Source: Longimicrobium terrae (GTDB lineage: Bacteria > Gemmatimonadota > Gemmatimonadetes > Longimicrobiales > Longimicrobiaceae). Taken from it: DNA of 64,000 bases. Location of the stretch: the NCBI RefSeq assembly GCF_014202995.1, contig NZ_JACHIA010000001.1:186001-250000 (forward strand). Reading direction: 5' to 3'. Positions 9,291 through 20,292 of this stretch are shown in pieces (the first letter of the stretch is position 1; every line of letters begins with the position of its first letter). A program made the translations under genes and the position numbers. The notes beneath the pieces were generated by a model. The model saw nothing but the letters and a program-made list of their open reading frames with translations. It made no database searches and was not told where the DNA came from.

Positions 9291-11516
9291 TCAGTTCTCC
9301 GCCGCTTCCAGCTCCGGCTGCTCGCGCCGCTCCACGCGCACCACGCCCTTTACCTTCTTGATGGCGTTCAGCACGCGGTTCAGGTGCGCCAGGTTCTCCA
9401 CCTCCACCACGAAGTCGCCGCGCATTCCGTGCTGGTCGGCGTTGATGTCGGCGCTCTTGATGTTGGTGTTGGTCGCGCTGATGGCGGACGCGATGTCGGC
9501 GAACAGCCCGCGCCGGTCGCTTCCCTCCATGGCCAGGCGGACCAGGAAGCGGTCCGTTCCGTCGCCGTCCCAGTCGATTTCCACCCGCCGCTCCGGATGC
9601 CCCTGCAGCTGCAGGATGTTGGGGCAGTCGATGCGGTGAATGCTCACGCCCCGTCCGCGCGTCACGTACCCCACCACCTTGTCGCCGGGCACGGGCTGGC
9701 AGCACTGGGAGTAGCGCACCATCAGGTTGCTCATCCCCTGAATGCGCACCGCCGCGTTGGGCTCGCGCCGCACGCGCGACACCAGTCGCTCGAACGCGCT
9801 GGGCGCCTTCTGCTGCTCCTCCGCCGTTTCCGGCCACAGCGCGCGCATGACGGCGCTGGGGCCCAGGTCGCCCCGGCCCAGCGCGGCGAACAGGTGGTCG
9901 GCGTCCGGCTGGTCCAGCGTGCGCGCGGCAACGGAAAAGCGATCGTCCGACACCTTGTCGCGCCGCGCCTTGCGGATCTCCCGCTCAATGAACTCGCGCC
10001 CCAGCCGAACCGAGTCGCCGAACTCCTCTTCCTTGATCCACTGGCGGATCTTGTTGCGCGCCCGCGCCGTCTTGACGAACGCCAGCCAGTCGCGCGACGG
10101 GCGCTGCTTGGCATCCGTCATCACCTCTACCTGGTCGCCGTTCTTGAGCTCCCGGGTAATGGGGGTGATGCGGCCGTTGACCCGCGCGCCCGCGCAGTGC
10201 AGCCCCACCTCGGTGTGCACCGCGAAGGCGAAGTCGATGGGCGTGGCCCCCTTGGGCAGCTGCTTGACGTCGCCCATGGGGGTAAAGACGAAGATCTCGT
10301 CCTGGAACAGGTCGATCCGCAGGAATTCCATGAATTCCTCCGGCTCGCGCGTTTCCTGCTGCCACTCCAGCACCTGGCGAAACCAGGTCAGCGTTTCGTC
10401 GACGTCGTCGCCGCGCGGCCCGCCGTCGCGATCCTTGTACTTCCAGTGCGCCGCGATGCCGTACTCGGCGGTGCGGTGCATGTCGCGCGTGCGGATCTGG
10501 ATTTCGTACAGCCGCCCACCCGGCCCGAAGATGGTGGTGTGCAGCGACTGGTACATGTTGCTCTTGGGCGTCGCGATGTAATCGTGAAACCGCTCCGTCA
10601 GCGGCGTCCAGCGATTGTGAATCACGCCCAGCGCGTGGTAGCAGTCGGCGATCGTGTCCACGATCACCCGCACCGCCATCAGGTCGTAGATCTCGTCGTA
10701 GTTCTTTTCCCGGTGAACCATCTTGCGGTAGATGGACCACAGGTGCTTGGGGCGGCCGGTGACGTCGCAGTTGATTCCCGATTCCTGCAGCTCCGCGCTC
10801 AGCGGCGCGCGCAGGTTCTCGATCCACTCCTCGCGCTCGCGGCGCTTTTCCGAAACCTTGCGGGCCAGCTCTCGGTAGGGCTCCGGCTCCAGGTACTTGA
10901 AGCACAGATCCTCCAGCTCCCACTTGAGCGCGGCCACCCCCAGGCGGTGGGCAAGCGGGGCGTAGATGTCGCGCGTTTCCAGCGCGATGCGGTGCTGCTT
11001 CTCCTCCCGCAGGTAGTCCAGCGTCCGCATGTTGTGCAGGCGGTCCGCCAGCTTGATCAGGATCACCCGGGCGTCCTGCGCCATGCTCAGCAGCAGCTTG
11101 CGGAAGTTCTCCACCTGCTGCTCGGTGCTGGTGCGGAACTGCACCTTGGCGATCTTGGTGAGCCCGTCCACCACCGTGGCCACCTCGGGGCCGAACGCGG
11201 CGCGCACGTCGTCCAGCGTGGCGGAGGTGTCCTCCACCACGTCGTGAATCAGCCCGCCCGCGATGGTGGCCGAGTCCAGGTGCAGGTCCGCCAGAATGCG
11301 CGCCACCTCGATGCAGTGGACGATGTAGTCCTCGCCCGAGTGGCGCTTCTGCCCGGCGTGCGCGACCGAACTGAACTCGTACGCGCGCGAGATCAGGTCC
11401 AGGTCCAGCCGGTCGGCGTACGGCTCCACCGCCGAAAACAGCTCCGGCGGAAGGGTGCCGCGGGCGTGCTCCAGCGCCTGTTCGGCGGCGGGGAGCAGGG
11501 GGGCCGGCGACGCCAT
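9291..11516 (-). CDS. Bifunctional-type (p)ppGpp synthetase/hydrolase (Rel/SpoT family)
   Basis: Stringent-response enzyme. Domain order: HD hydrolase (His53, His67, His91-Asp92, Glu95-Asp96, with KLADRLHNMRTL), synthetase (GRPKHLWSIYRKM through EIQIRT), TGS (begins IFVFTPMGDVKQLPKG) and a C-terminal ACT domain (HLNRVLNAIKKVKG). With every hydrolase residue present, it should both make and degrade (p)ppGpp. The chosen start (MASPAPLL, 741 residues) has a GGAGG about 12 bases upstream; an earlier in-frame ATG would add 17 low-complexity residues. A second, hydrolase-only relative lies at 3970-4566. Confidence 0.93.
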   Translation of the reverse strand: MASPAPLLPAAEQALEHARGTLPPELFSAVEPYADRLDLDLISRAYEFSSVAHAGQKRHSGEDYIVHCIEVARILADLHLDSATIAGGLIHDVVEDTSATLDDVRAAFGPEVATVVDGLTKIAKVQFRTSTEQQVENFRKLLLSMAQDARVILIKLADRLHNMRTLDYLREEKQHRIALETRDIYAPLAHRLGVAALKWELEDLCFKYLEPEPYRELARKVSEKRREREEWIENLRAPLSAELQESGINCDVTGRPKHLWSIYRKMVHREKNYDEIYDLMAVRVIVDTIADCYHALGVIHNRWTPLTERFHDYIATPKSNMYQSLHTTIFGPGGRLYEIQIRTRDMHRTAEYGIAAHWKYKDRDGGPRGDDVDETLTWFRQVLEWQQETREPEEFMEFLRIDLFQDEIFVFTPMGDVKQLPKGATPIDFAFAVHTEVGLHCAGARVNGRITPITRELKNGDQVEVMTDAKQRPSRDWLAFVKTARARNKIRQWIKEEEFGDSVRLGREFIEREIRKARRDKVSDDRFSVAARTLDQPDADHLFAALGRGDLGPSAVMRALWPETAEEQQKAPSAFERLVSRVRREPNAAVRIQGMSNLMVRYSQCCQPVPGDKVVGYVTRGRGVSIHRIDCPNILQLQGHPERRVEIDWDGDGTDRFLVRLAMEGSDRRGLFADIASAISATNTNIKSADINADQHGMRGDFVVEVENLAHLNRVLNAIKKVKGVVRVERREQPELEAAEN

Positions 11517-11635
11517 CAGCCGCTCGCCTCCGGCAGGGGGCGCGCGGGGCGCGGCGGACGGGTACACGGGGCAGAGCGTCTCATGTCCGGAATCTAAGCA
11601 TTCCGTGCGCGGAGAACACCCCTGCCCGCCCGGTG

Positions 11636-12394
11636 CTACAGCAGCGCCAGCAGCCCCTCTTCGGTGAACGAGAAGTAGCTGGCCTCCCCCACGATGATGT
11701 GGTCCTGCAGGGGGATGCCCATGGTGCGCCCCGCGCCCACCACCCGCCGGGTGATTTCGCGGTCTTCGGGGGACGGGGTGGGCACGCCGGTGGGATGGTT
11801 GTGCACCAGCACCACCTTGGCCGCGCTTTCGGCCAGCGCGGGGCGAAACACGTCGCGGGGGTGGATCTGCACCCCGTCCACGGTGCCGCGCGCCACCACC
11901 ACGTCGCGCAGCAGGTCGTTGACGGGGTTCAGCAGCAGCACGTGCAGCTCCTCCTGGTGCAGGTCGCGCATCACCAGCCGCATGCGCTCGTACACGTCGC
12001 GGGCGGTGCGCAGCCGCTCACGGTCGGGGAGCGCTTCTTCCGACACGCGGCGCCCCAGCTCCAGCGCGGCCTTGACCTTGGCCGCCTTGGCCGGGCCGAT
12101 GCCGGCCACCTCGCACAGCGCGGAGAGCGGCGCCGCGACAATGCGGCGCAGCGATTCGTCGCCGGAGGGGGCGGCAAAGGCGGTGAGCAGCGCCCCCGCC
12201 AGGTCCATGGCCGAGCGCGCCGGCCGCCCGCCCCCCGCCGCAGACCCCGTCTCGATGATGAGCGCCAGCAGCTCGCGGGCGGACAGCGCGCGGGGACCCA
12301 GCTCCAGCATGCGCTCGCGGGGCCGTTCCTGGTTGGGCCACTTCTTGATGGCGTACGGGCTGAAGCGGGGCGGCGGGCAGGGACGCGGGCTCAT
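11636..12394 (-). CDS. radC: RadC-family JAB/JAMM protein
   Basis: RadC-family protein: an N-terminal helix-hairpin-helix region (VAGIGPAKAAKVKAALELG, near residue 90) and a C-terminal JAMM metalloprotease-like domain with the zinc motif HNHPTG..TPSPED and the terminal DHIIVG. The function is still debated; the historical link to DNA repair is weak and the JAMM domain suggests peptidase activity. The start MSPRPCPP gives 252 residues; an earlier in-frame ATG adds 22 residues of no family character. It lies upstream of rel on the same strand with a gap of about 120 bases. Confidence 0.88.
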   Translation of the reverse strand: MSPRPCPPPRFSPYAIKKWPNQERPRERMLELGPRALSARELLALIIETGSAAGGGRPARSAMDLAGALLTAFAAPSGDESLRRIVAAPLSALCEVAGIGPAKAAKVKAALELGRRVSEEALPDRERLRTARDVYERMRLVMRDLHQEELHVLLLNPVNDLLRDVVVARGTVDGVQIHPRDVFRPALAESAAKVVLVHNHPTGVPTPSPEDREITRRVVGAGRTMGIPLQDHIIVGEASYFSFTEEGLLALL

Positions 12395-12542
12395 GGGCGG
12401 CACTCCGGCAGCGGGGCGGTGCGCGGGCCGCGGGGCACCCGCCCCGCACACCCGAAACATTTCCGAAAGATAACTCTACCCGCCGTCCAGATCCAGCATC
12501 TTTCCACGCCACCCGCCGCACACATCGCACGCGGGCCCGGAC

Positions 12543-12582
12543 GAAAACGGCGCCCCGGAACAGATGCTCCGGGGCGCCGTTC
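12543..12582 (-). terminator. Intrinsic terminator of the secA operon
   Basis: A perfect 14-bp stem (AACGGCGCCCCGGA pairing with TCCGGGGCGCCGTT), an 8-base loop, and TTTTCG directly after the stem on the minus strand. It begins about 20 bases beyond the secA stop codon. Confidence 0.88.
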
Positions 12583-12603
12583 TTCCCTTCCCGCCGCCTG
12601 GGA

Positions 12604-15921
<3,318 letters not shown>

Positions 15922-15937
15922 CGGACTTCCTCGGCAA

Positions 15938-16519
15938 TCAACGGGAACGGCCCCCGTACAGCCCGTGCCGCTCGATCAGCGCGCGGACGGGCTCGGGGAC
16001 CAGGTATCTCAGCGTCTGTCCCGCCGCGGCGCGGCGGCGTACTTCGGTGGACGACACGTCCACCCGGGCAACCCGCACGGCCACGGCCGGAAGCGGGCTT
16101 TCGGGAGCGAGCGCGTCGCCCTCGCGGGAAACCACGGCCAGCGTGGCCAGCCGCATCACTTCGTCCGGCTCGCGCCACCGCGGCAGCTCGTGCAGCAGGT
16201 CGGCGCCAGCCAGCAGAAACAGCTCGGCATCGGGATGACGGGCCCGCAGCTCGCGCAGCGTATCGACCGTGTACGAGGGGCCGGCCCGCCGCAGCTCCAG
16301 GTCGTCCGCCTGGAACCGCTCGTCCCCCGCGATGGCGGCGCGAACCATCTCCAGCCGCAGCTGGGGCGCGGTGCGCACCCGGTCGCCCTTGAGCGGGTGC
16401 ACGGCGGAGGGGATCCAGAGCAGCCGGCTCAGCCCCAGCGCCTCGCAGGCGTCGGAGGCGGCCACCAGGTGGCCCAGGTGCGGAGGATCGAACGATCCCC
16501 CGTACACGCCCAGCCGCAC
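15938..16519 (-). CDS. nadD: Nicotinate-nucleotide adenylyltransferase
   Basis: Converts nicotinate mononucleotide and ATP to deamido-NAD in NAD synthesis. The nucleotidyltransferase motif [12 protein letters not shown] (residues 7-18) and the C-terminal SSTEVRRR motif are both present. The length of 193 residues is typical. It lies 10 bases downstream of the bamD-like gene and 16 bases upstream of secA, so it is probably co-transcribed with them. Confidence 0.95.
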   Translation of the reverse strand: MRLGVYGGSFDPPHLGHLVAASDACEALGLSRLLWIPSAVHPLKGDRVRTAPQLRLEMVRAAIAGDERFQADDLELRRAGPSYTVDTLRELRARHPDAELFLLAGADLLHELPRWREPDEVMRLATLAVVSREGDALAPESPLPAVAVRVARVDVSSTEVRRRAAAGQTLRYLVPEPVRALIERHGLYGGRSR

Positions 16520-16529
16520 GGACCGCGCC

Positions 16530-17309
16530 TCAGGTCCCGGCGGGCGCGGCCGCGGCGGCGGGGGCCGGCGCCGCGGGCGGGGCCGTCCGGGCCTCGGCGC
16601 TCTGCGGGTACTCGGCCTGCAGCCGCTGCCGGGCCGCCGCTTCTTCTTCGCGGTACCCCATGCGGTGGTAGCTTTCCACCAGCCGCAGCAGGGCGGCGGG
16701 CGCCACCGTGCTGCGCGGGTGCTGCTCCAGCACTTCGTTGAAGTACACGATGCCTGCGTCGTACAGCCCGCGGCGGAAGTAGAAGAAGCCGTTCTGGTAC
16801 GACTTGGTCGCCAGCTTCTCGCGCATCTGCCCCACCCATCCGGTGGCCTGCTGCGCCGTCGCCTCGGCCGGGTACAGCCCGGCGAACGACTCGCAGTAGC
16901 TGATGGCGGCCACCGTGTAGTCCTGGTCCAGCTGCGGCTTGGGAGACAGCCGGTGATAGGCGTCGCACAGGCCGAAGCGGGCCTCCACGGCCTCCGGATC
17001 GGACGGGAACTCGGTGGCCACGCGCAGGAACTCGGCGCCCGCGGTGACGTAGTCGCCCGTTTCCATGTGGCTGCGGGCCATGGCCATGAGCGCCGGCTTC
17101 AGGCGCTCGTCGGAGCCGGTGGCGGTGACGAACTGGTTGAGCAGTTCGGCGGCGCGGCCGTAGCGGCGGTTCTGGTACGCCTGCATTCCCTGCGCGTACG
17201 ACGTGTCGGGAGTCGGCGGCGGCGGGGTGCGCAGAACGGAGCAGCCGCCCAGTACGGAGGCGGCCGCAAGGGCGGTGAACGCCCGGCGGAGATTGAAGGA
17301 TTCGTTCAT
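16530..17309 (-). CDS. bamD: BamD/YfiO-like outer-membrane assembly lipoprotein
   Basis: Predicted lipoprotein part of the BAM machine that folds outer-membrane beta-barrels. The signal sequence ends in the lipobox LGGC (Cys23 with the start MNESFN; starts 3 or 10 codons further upstream are possible). Tetratricopeptide-like helices follow, including YAQGMQAYQNRRYGRAAELL and YQNGFFYFRRGLYDAGIVYF. The C-terminus is an Ala/Pro tail. At 259 residues it matches BamD (about 245). BamD-type and other lipoprotein TPR proteins are hard to tell apart by eye. Confidence 0.8.
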   Translation of the reverse strand: MNESFNLRRAFTALAAASVLGGCSVLRTPPPPTPDTSYAQGMQAYQNRRYGRAAELLNQFVTATGSDERLKPALMAMARSHMETGDYVTAGAEFLRVATEFPSDPEAVEARFGLCDAYHRLSPKPQLDQDYTVAAISYCESFAGLYPAEATAQQATGWVGQMREKLATKSYQNGFFYFRRGLYDAGIVYFNEVLEQHPRSTVAPAALLRLVESYHRMGYREEEAAARQRLQAEYPQSAEARTAPPAAPAPAAAAAPAGT

Positions 17310-17362
17310 GGCCTGCATGTACCCGCGGACCGGCCGCAAGGTTCAGAGTCTTGGGAAAAAAA

Positions 17363-18097
17363 TCAGGAACGGCCGGTGGAACCGCCCTGCCGCTCCAGCA
17401 TTCCCAGGTAGGCGGACACCTGGGCGTTGTCGGGCTGCTGCGCCTGGCACCGGCGCCATTCTTCTCCCGCCCCGGCCAGATCACCGGCCCGGAAGCGGGC
17501 CAGTCCCAGGTGCGCGCGGGCCTGCACGAACCCCGGATTGCTGTCCAGCACCGCCTGCAGCTCGGCCACCGCTTCGCCGGAGCGGCCCAGCTCGATCAGG
17601 GTGCGCCCCAGCCGGGTGCGGATGTCCAGGAACTGCGGGCGCAGCTGCACCGCCTGCCGGTACTGCAGCACCGCCTCGTCCCCCGCCCCGGCCTGTTCGT
17701 ACGCGTCGCCCAGTTCGCGGTGCAGGTTGGCCAGCCGCGCCGCCGCCGCGGATCCGAAGCGCCCGCCGCCCCCCTTGGCCTCGTCCGCCTCGGCGGCGCG
17801 CTGGAACGACGCCGCCGCTTCGTCGGTGCGGCCCAGGTCGTTCAGGGTGATGGCCCGGTTCACGTGCGCTTCCACGTACCCCGGATTCACCTGCACCGCG
17901 CGGCCGAACGCTTCCAGCGCCTCGTCGGGACGGCCCACCATGGACAGGCACAGCCCCATCAGGTTCTGCACGTCGGCAAAGCCGGGGCGCTGCGCGGCGA
18001 CGGCCTCCAGGTCCCCCAGCGCGGCAAGGTACTGGCCGCGCGCCAGGGCTTCGCGCGCCCGGGCAATGCGCTGCTCGACTGCGGGTTCCTGGGTCAT
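17363..18097 (-). CDS. Tetratricopeptide-repeat protein
   Basis: A 244-residue soluble protein made of about five TPR units, seen as repeated helix pairs with the Gly/Ala/Pro pattern (e.g. GRPDEALEAFGRAVQVNPGY, AGAGDEAVLQYRQAVQLRP and SGEAVAELQAVLDSNPG). No signal peptide. The start MTQEPAVEQR is chosen because the TPR pattern begins right after it; the open frame upstream is low-complexity and arginine-rich. TPR proteins act as scaffolds; no specific partner is evident. It lies 53 bases upstream of bamD in the same direction. Confidence 0.82.
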   Translation of the reverse strand: MTQEPAVEQRIARAREALARGQYLAALGDLEAVAAQRPGFADVQNLMGLCLSMVGRPDEALEAFGRAVQVNPGYVEAHVNRAITLNDLGRTDEAAASFQRAAEADEAKGGGGRFGSAAAARLANLHRELGDAYEQAGAGDEAVLQYRQAVQLRPQFLDIRTRLGRTLIELGRSGEAVAELQAVLDSNPGFVQARAHLGLARFRAGDLAGAGEEWRRCQAQQPDNAQVSAYLGMLERQGGSTGRS

Positions 18098-18194
18098 CGT
18101 CGGGGTTCGGGCGCGGTGCGGCGGGCGATCGTGAAAAACGCCGGAAAGGTACGGGCGCCGCCCCCGGGGGGCAATCCGGCCCGCGGCGGCGCGC

Positions 18195-19349
18195 TCAGGA
18201 CGCGGAGGCGGCCAGCGCGCGGGCGGAGCGGGCCCAGCGGAAGGCGGAGGGAAGCGCGCCCACGCGGCTGCCGATGCGCAGCAGCGACCAGAGCGGCCCC
18301 GGTGGCCCCAGCGTGGTGTCGTCGTCCCCGCTTCCGCCCAGCACTTCACGCAGCAGTTCCGCCGGTCCCTCGCACGCCGCGGCCGCCACGCTGTGCACCA
18401 CCATGGTGCGGCGCGTTCCGTCGCCGCGGGTCATGAGCATGAAGCGCAGGGCGGAGGGCGCGGCGAAGCGGTCCACGGGCGGGCTTCCCCCCGCGGCTTC
18501 CTCGGCCATGCGCAGCGCGGCGGCCATGAGGGCGCGGTGCGGATGCGTCCGCACCACGGCGTGCACGCGGGCCAGGTCGTCCGGCGCGCAGTCGCGGCGC
18601 GCGGCGGCCAGCACCAGCAGGTCGCGGATGGCGCCGCGCCGCTCCGGGTGGTGCGTGACCCCGTGCACCAGCACGTGCCACAGGTGCAGCGCGGGGCTCA
18701 GGCGAAAGAGCCCGGCGGGACCGAGCGGAAGCGCGCCCTCCCACGGATCGCCCGCGCGGCCCAGGAAGGGGACGTCGAAGTGCACCTCCACCGCCACCGC
18801 CCCGGCCGCGGCGCGCACGGCGCCCTCCCACCGCCCCGGGGTCCCCGGCGCCGCATCCTCCCCCACGGTGCGGTATCCCCCCGCGCGGGTGAGCGCCTCG
18901 CCCAGCGGGCCTGCCTGCTCGGGGCGCAGAAGGACGTCCACGTCATGGACGTCCACGGGCGGGTTGCCCTGCATCAGGTAGGTGCCGCCCTTGAGCACCA
19001 GCGCGTTCCACCCCAGCTGGCGCAGCACGGCGGACACGCGGCGCAGTTCGGCCTGGGCGGAAAGCGCGCGCTTGACCTCGATCATGGAGACGCGCCGCAG
19101 CTCGGCGGCGGCGTCCGGCGCGATGCCCTCCCACCCGCCCCGCGCGTCCAGCCGGCCGGCCAGCGGAAGGGCGCACCGGTCGGCCCGCAGAAAGAGCGAC
19201 CAGGCCCGCGCCGGCTCGGCGGGCGGGGCGGAAACCGGCGCCTCCCACAGCGCGCGCAGCGCCCAGGACCGCAGCCGCAGCGCCCCCGCCACCTCGTCGG
19301 GCGGGGGCGGCGGGGCGGATGCCGAAGGGGCTGCGGGGCGCGGTTTCAT
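18195..19349 (-). CDS. Nucleotidyltransferase-fold protein of the NTP_transf_5 type
   Basis: A 384-residue protein with the hallmarks of the uncharacterised nucleotidyltransferase family PF14907: the lysine-containing LVLKGGTYLMQ, then the DxD-like VDVHDVDVLLRPEQ, then AVAVEVHFDVPF. The C-terminal half is helical. The family often sits in polysaccharide or natural-product loci, but its substrate is unknown. It stands at the border between the housekeeping run and the divergent wza gene, so it could belong to either. The start MKPRPAAP is a guess; no ribosome-binding site stands out. Confidence 0.68.
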   Translation of the reverse strand: MKPRPAAPSASAPPPPPDEVAGALRLRSWALRALWEAPVSAPPAEPARAWSLFLRADRCALPLAGRLDARGGWEGIAPDAAAELRRVSMIEVKRALSAQAELRRVSAVLRQLGWNALVLKGGTYLMQGNPPVDVHDVDVLLRPEQAGPLGEALTRAGGYRTVGEDAAPGTPGRWEGAVRAAAGAVAVEVHFDVPFLGRAGDPWEGALPLGPAGLFRLSPALHLWHVLVHGVTHHPERRGAIRDLLVLAAARRDCAPDDLARVHAVVRTHPHRALMAAALRMAEEAAGGSPPVDRFAAPSALRFMLMTRGDGTRRTMVVHSVAAAACEGPAELLREVLGGSGDDDTTLGPPGPLWSLLRIGSRVGALPSAFRWARSARALAASAS

Positions 19350-19440
19350 GCAGTCGGGGCACGGGTGGATTGCGGCGTTCGCGCAATCCGGGATCATACC
19401 CCGCGCCCCGCGCCGGGGCAAGTCGCTGCACCGGGCCGAC

Positions 19441-19470
19441 TTGCTCCGCGCCGGGGGCGCGGGCTATATT
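19441..19470 (+). promoter_or_regulatory. Candidate promoter of the wza-wzc operon
   Basis: TTGCTC (19441-19446) and TATATT (19465-19470, five of six consensus bases) are separated by 18 bases. Transcription would start near 19477, about 40 bases before the GTG start of the export gene. The region is shared with the divergent nucleotidyltransferase gene. Confidence 0.6.
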
Positions 19471-19516
19471 GCCGGCCGTAGACAGCGTGAATTCTTTCCT
19501 TCAGCGGGACCCGTCC

Positions 19517-20209
19517 GTGCACAGGTTTTACACGGTACTCTTCTGCCTCGCGGCGGCCGCGTGGCCCCTGGCTTCGGGCGCGCAGACCACGACGACGCCG
19601 GCCACGACGACCCCGACCCCCTCGTCGGCGCCGGCCACCGGCGTTTCGTCGGTGATCGGCGGAACGGACGAGATGCGGCTGCGTCCCGGCGACGTGCTCC
19701 GGATCATCGTGTACCGCGAGCCGGACCTGAACGGTGAATTTCTGATCGACGAGCAGGGGATCGTGAACCTTCCCCTGATCGGCGACGAGCAGCTTGCGGG
19801 AATGACGATGCGCCAGGTGCGGGACCGCGTGATCGAGCGGTACCGGGTGCACCTGCGCAACCCGTCCATCTCCGTCATCCCCCTGCGCCGCATTCACATG
19901 CTGGGCGAGGTGCAGAAGCCGGGGCAGTACGGCATCGACCCCACAGTGAGCCTGGCGGGCGCGGTTGCGCTGGCCGGCGGCGCCACTCCCAGCGGTGACC
20001 TGCGCAAGCTCCGGATCGTCCGGGACGGGACGGTGTACCGCGACCGGGTGGACGCGGCGGTCACGCTCTCGGCCCTCAACATCCAGTCCGGCGACGTGGT
20101 GTACGTGGAGCGCCGGAGTTGGTTCGAGCGCAACAGCACCTTTGTGGTGAGCGCGCTCATTTCCGCCACCAGCATCGTCACCAGCATCATTCTGGCGCTG
20201 ACCCGGTAA
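19517..20209 (+). CDS. Wza-type polysaccharide export protein
   Basis: Predicted periplasmic/outer-membrane component of capsule or exopolysaccharide export. A signal peptide (HRFYTVLFCLAAAAWPLASGAQ) is followed by a Thr/Pro linker, the Poly_export domain (LRPGDVLRIIVYREPDL) and one SLBB domain (IHMLGEVQKPGQYGI). The C-terminus is a hydrophobic segment (FVVSALISATSIVTSIILAL). At 230 residues it is much shorter than E. coli Wza (379) and has no lipobox, so the outer-membrane part must be organised differently. GTG is chosen as start; another in-frame GTG 10 codons upstream is possible. It is followed after 83 bases by its kinase partner. Confidence 0.88.
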   Translation: MHRFYTVLFCLAAAAWPLASGAQTTTTPATTTPTPSSAPATGVSSVIGGTDEMRLRPGDVLRIIVYREPDLNGEFLIDEQGIVNLPLIGDEQLAGMTMRQVRDRVIERYRVHLRNPSISVIPLRRIHMLGEVQKPGQYGIDPTVSLAGAVALAGGATPSGDLRKLRIVRDGTVYRDRVDAAVTLSALNIQSGDVVYVERRSWFERNSTFVVSALISATSIVTSIILALTR

Positions 20210-20292
20210 GGGAGCTTCGGCTTCCCTTCCCGGGCCGGCGGACTTTCGCCGCGCGGCGGAACCGTTCCGCGCGGCGGCCAGAGGGCGCGCCC

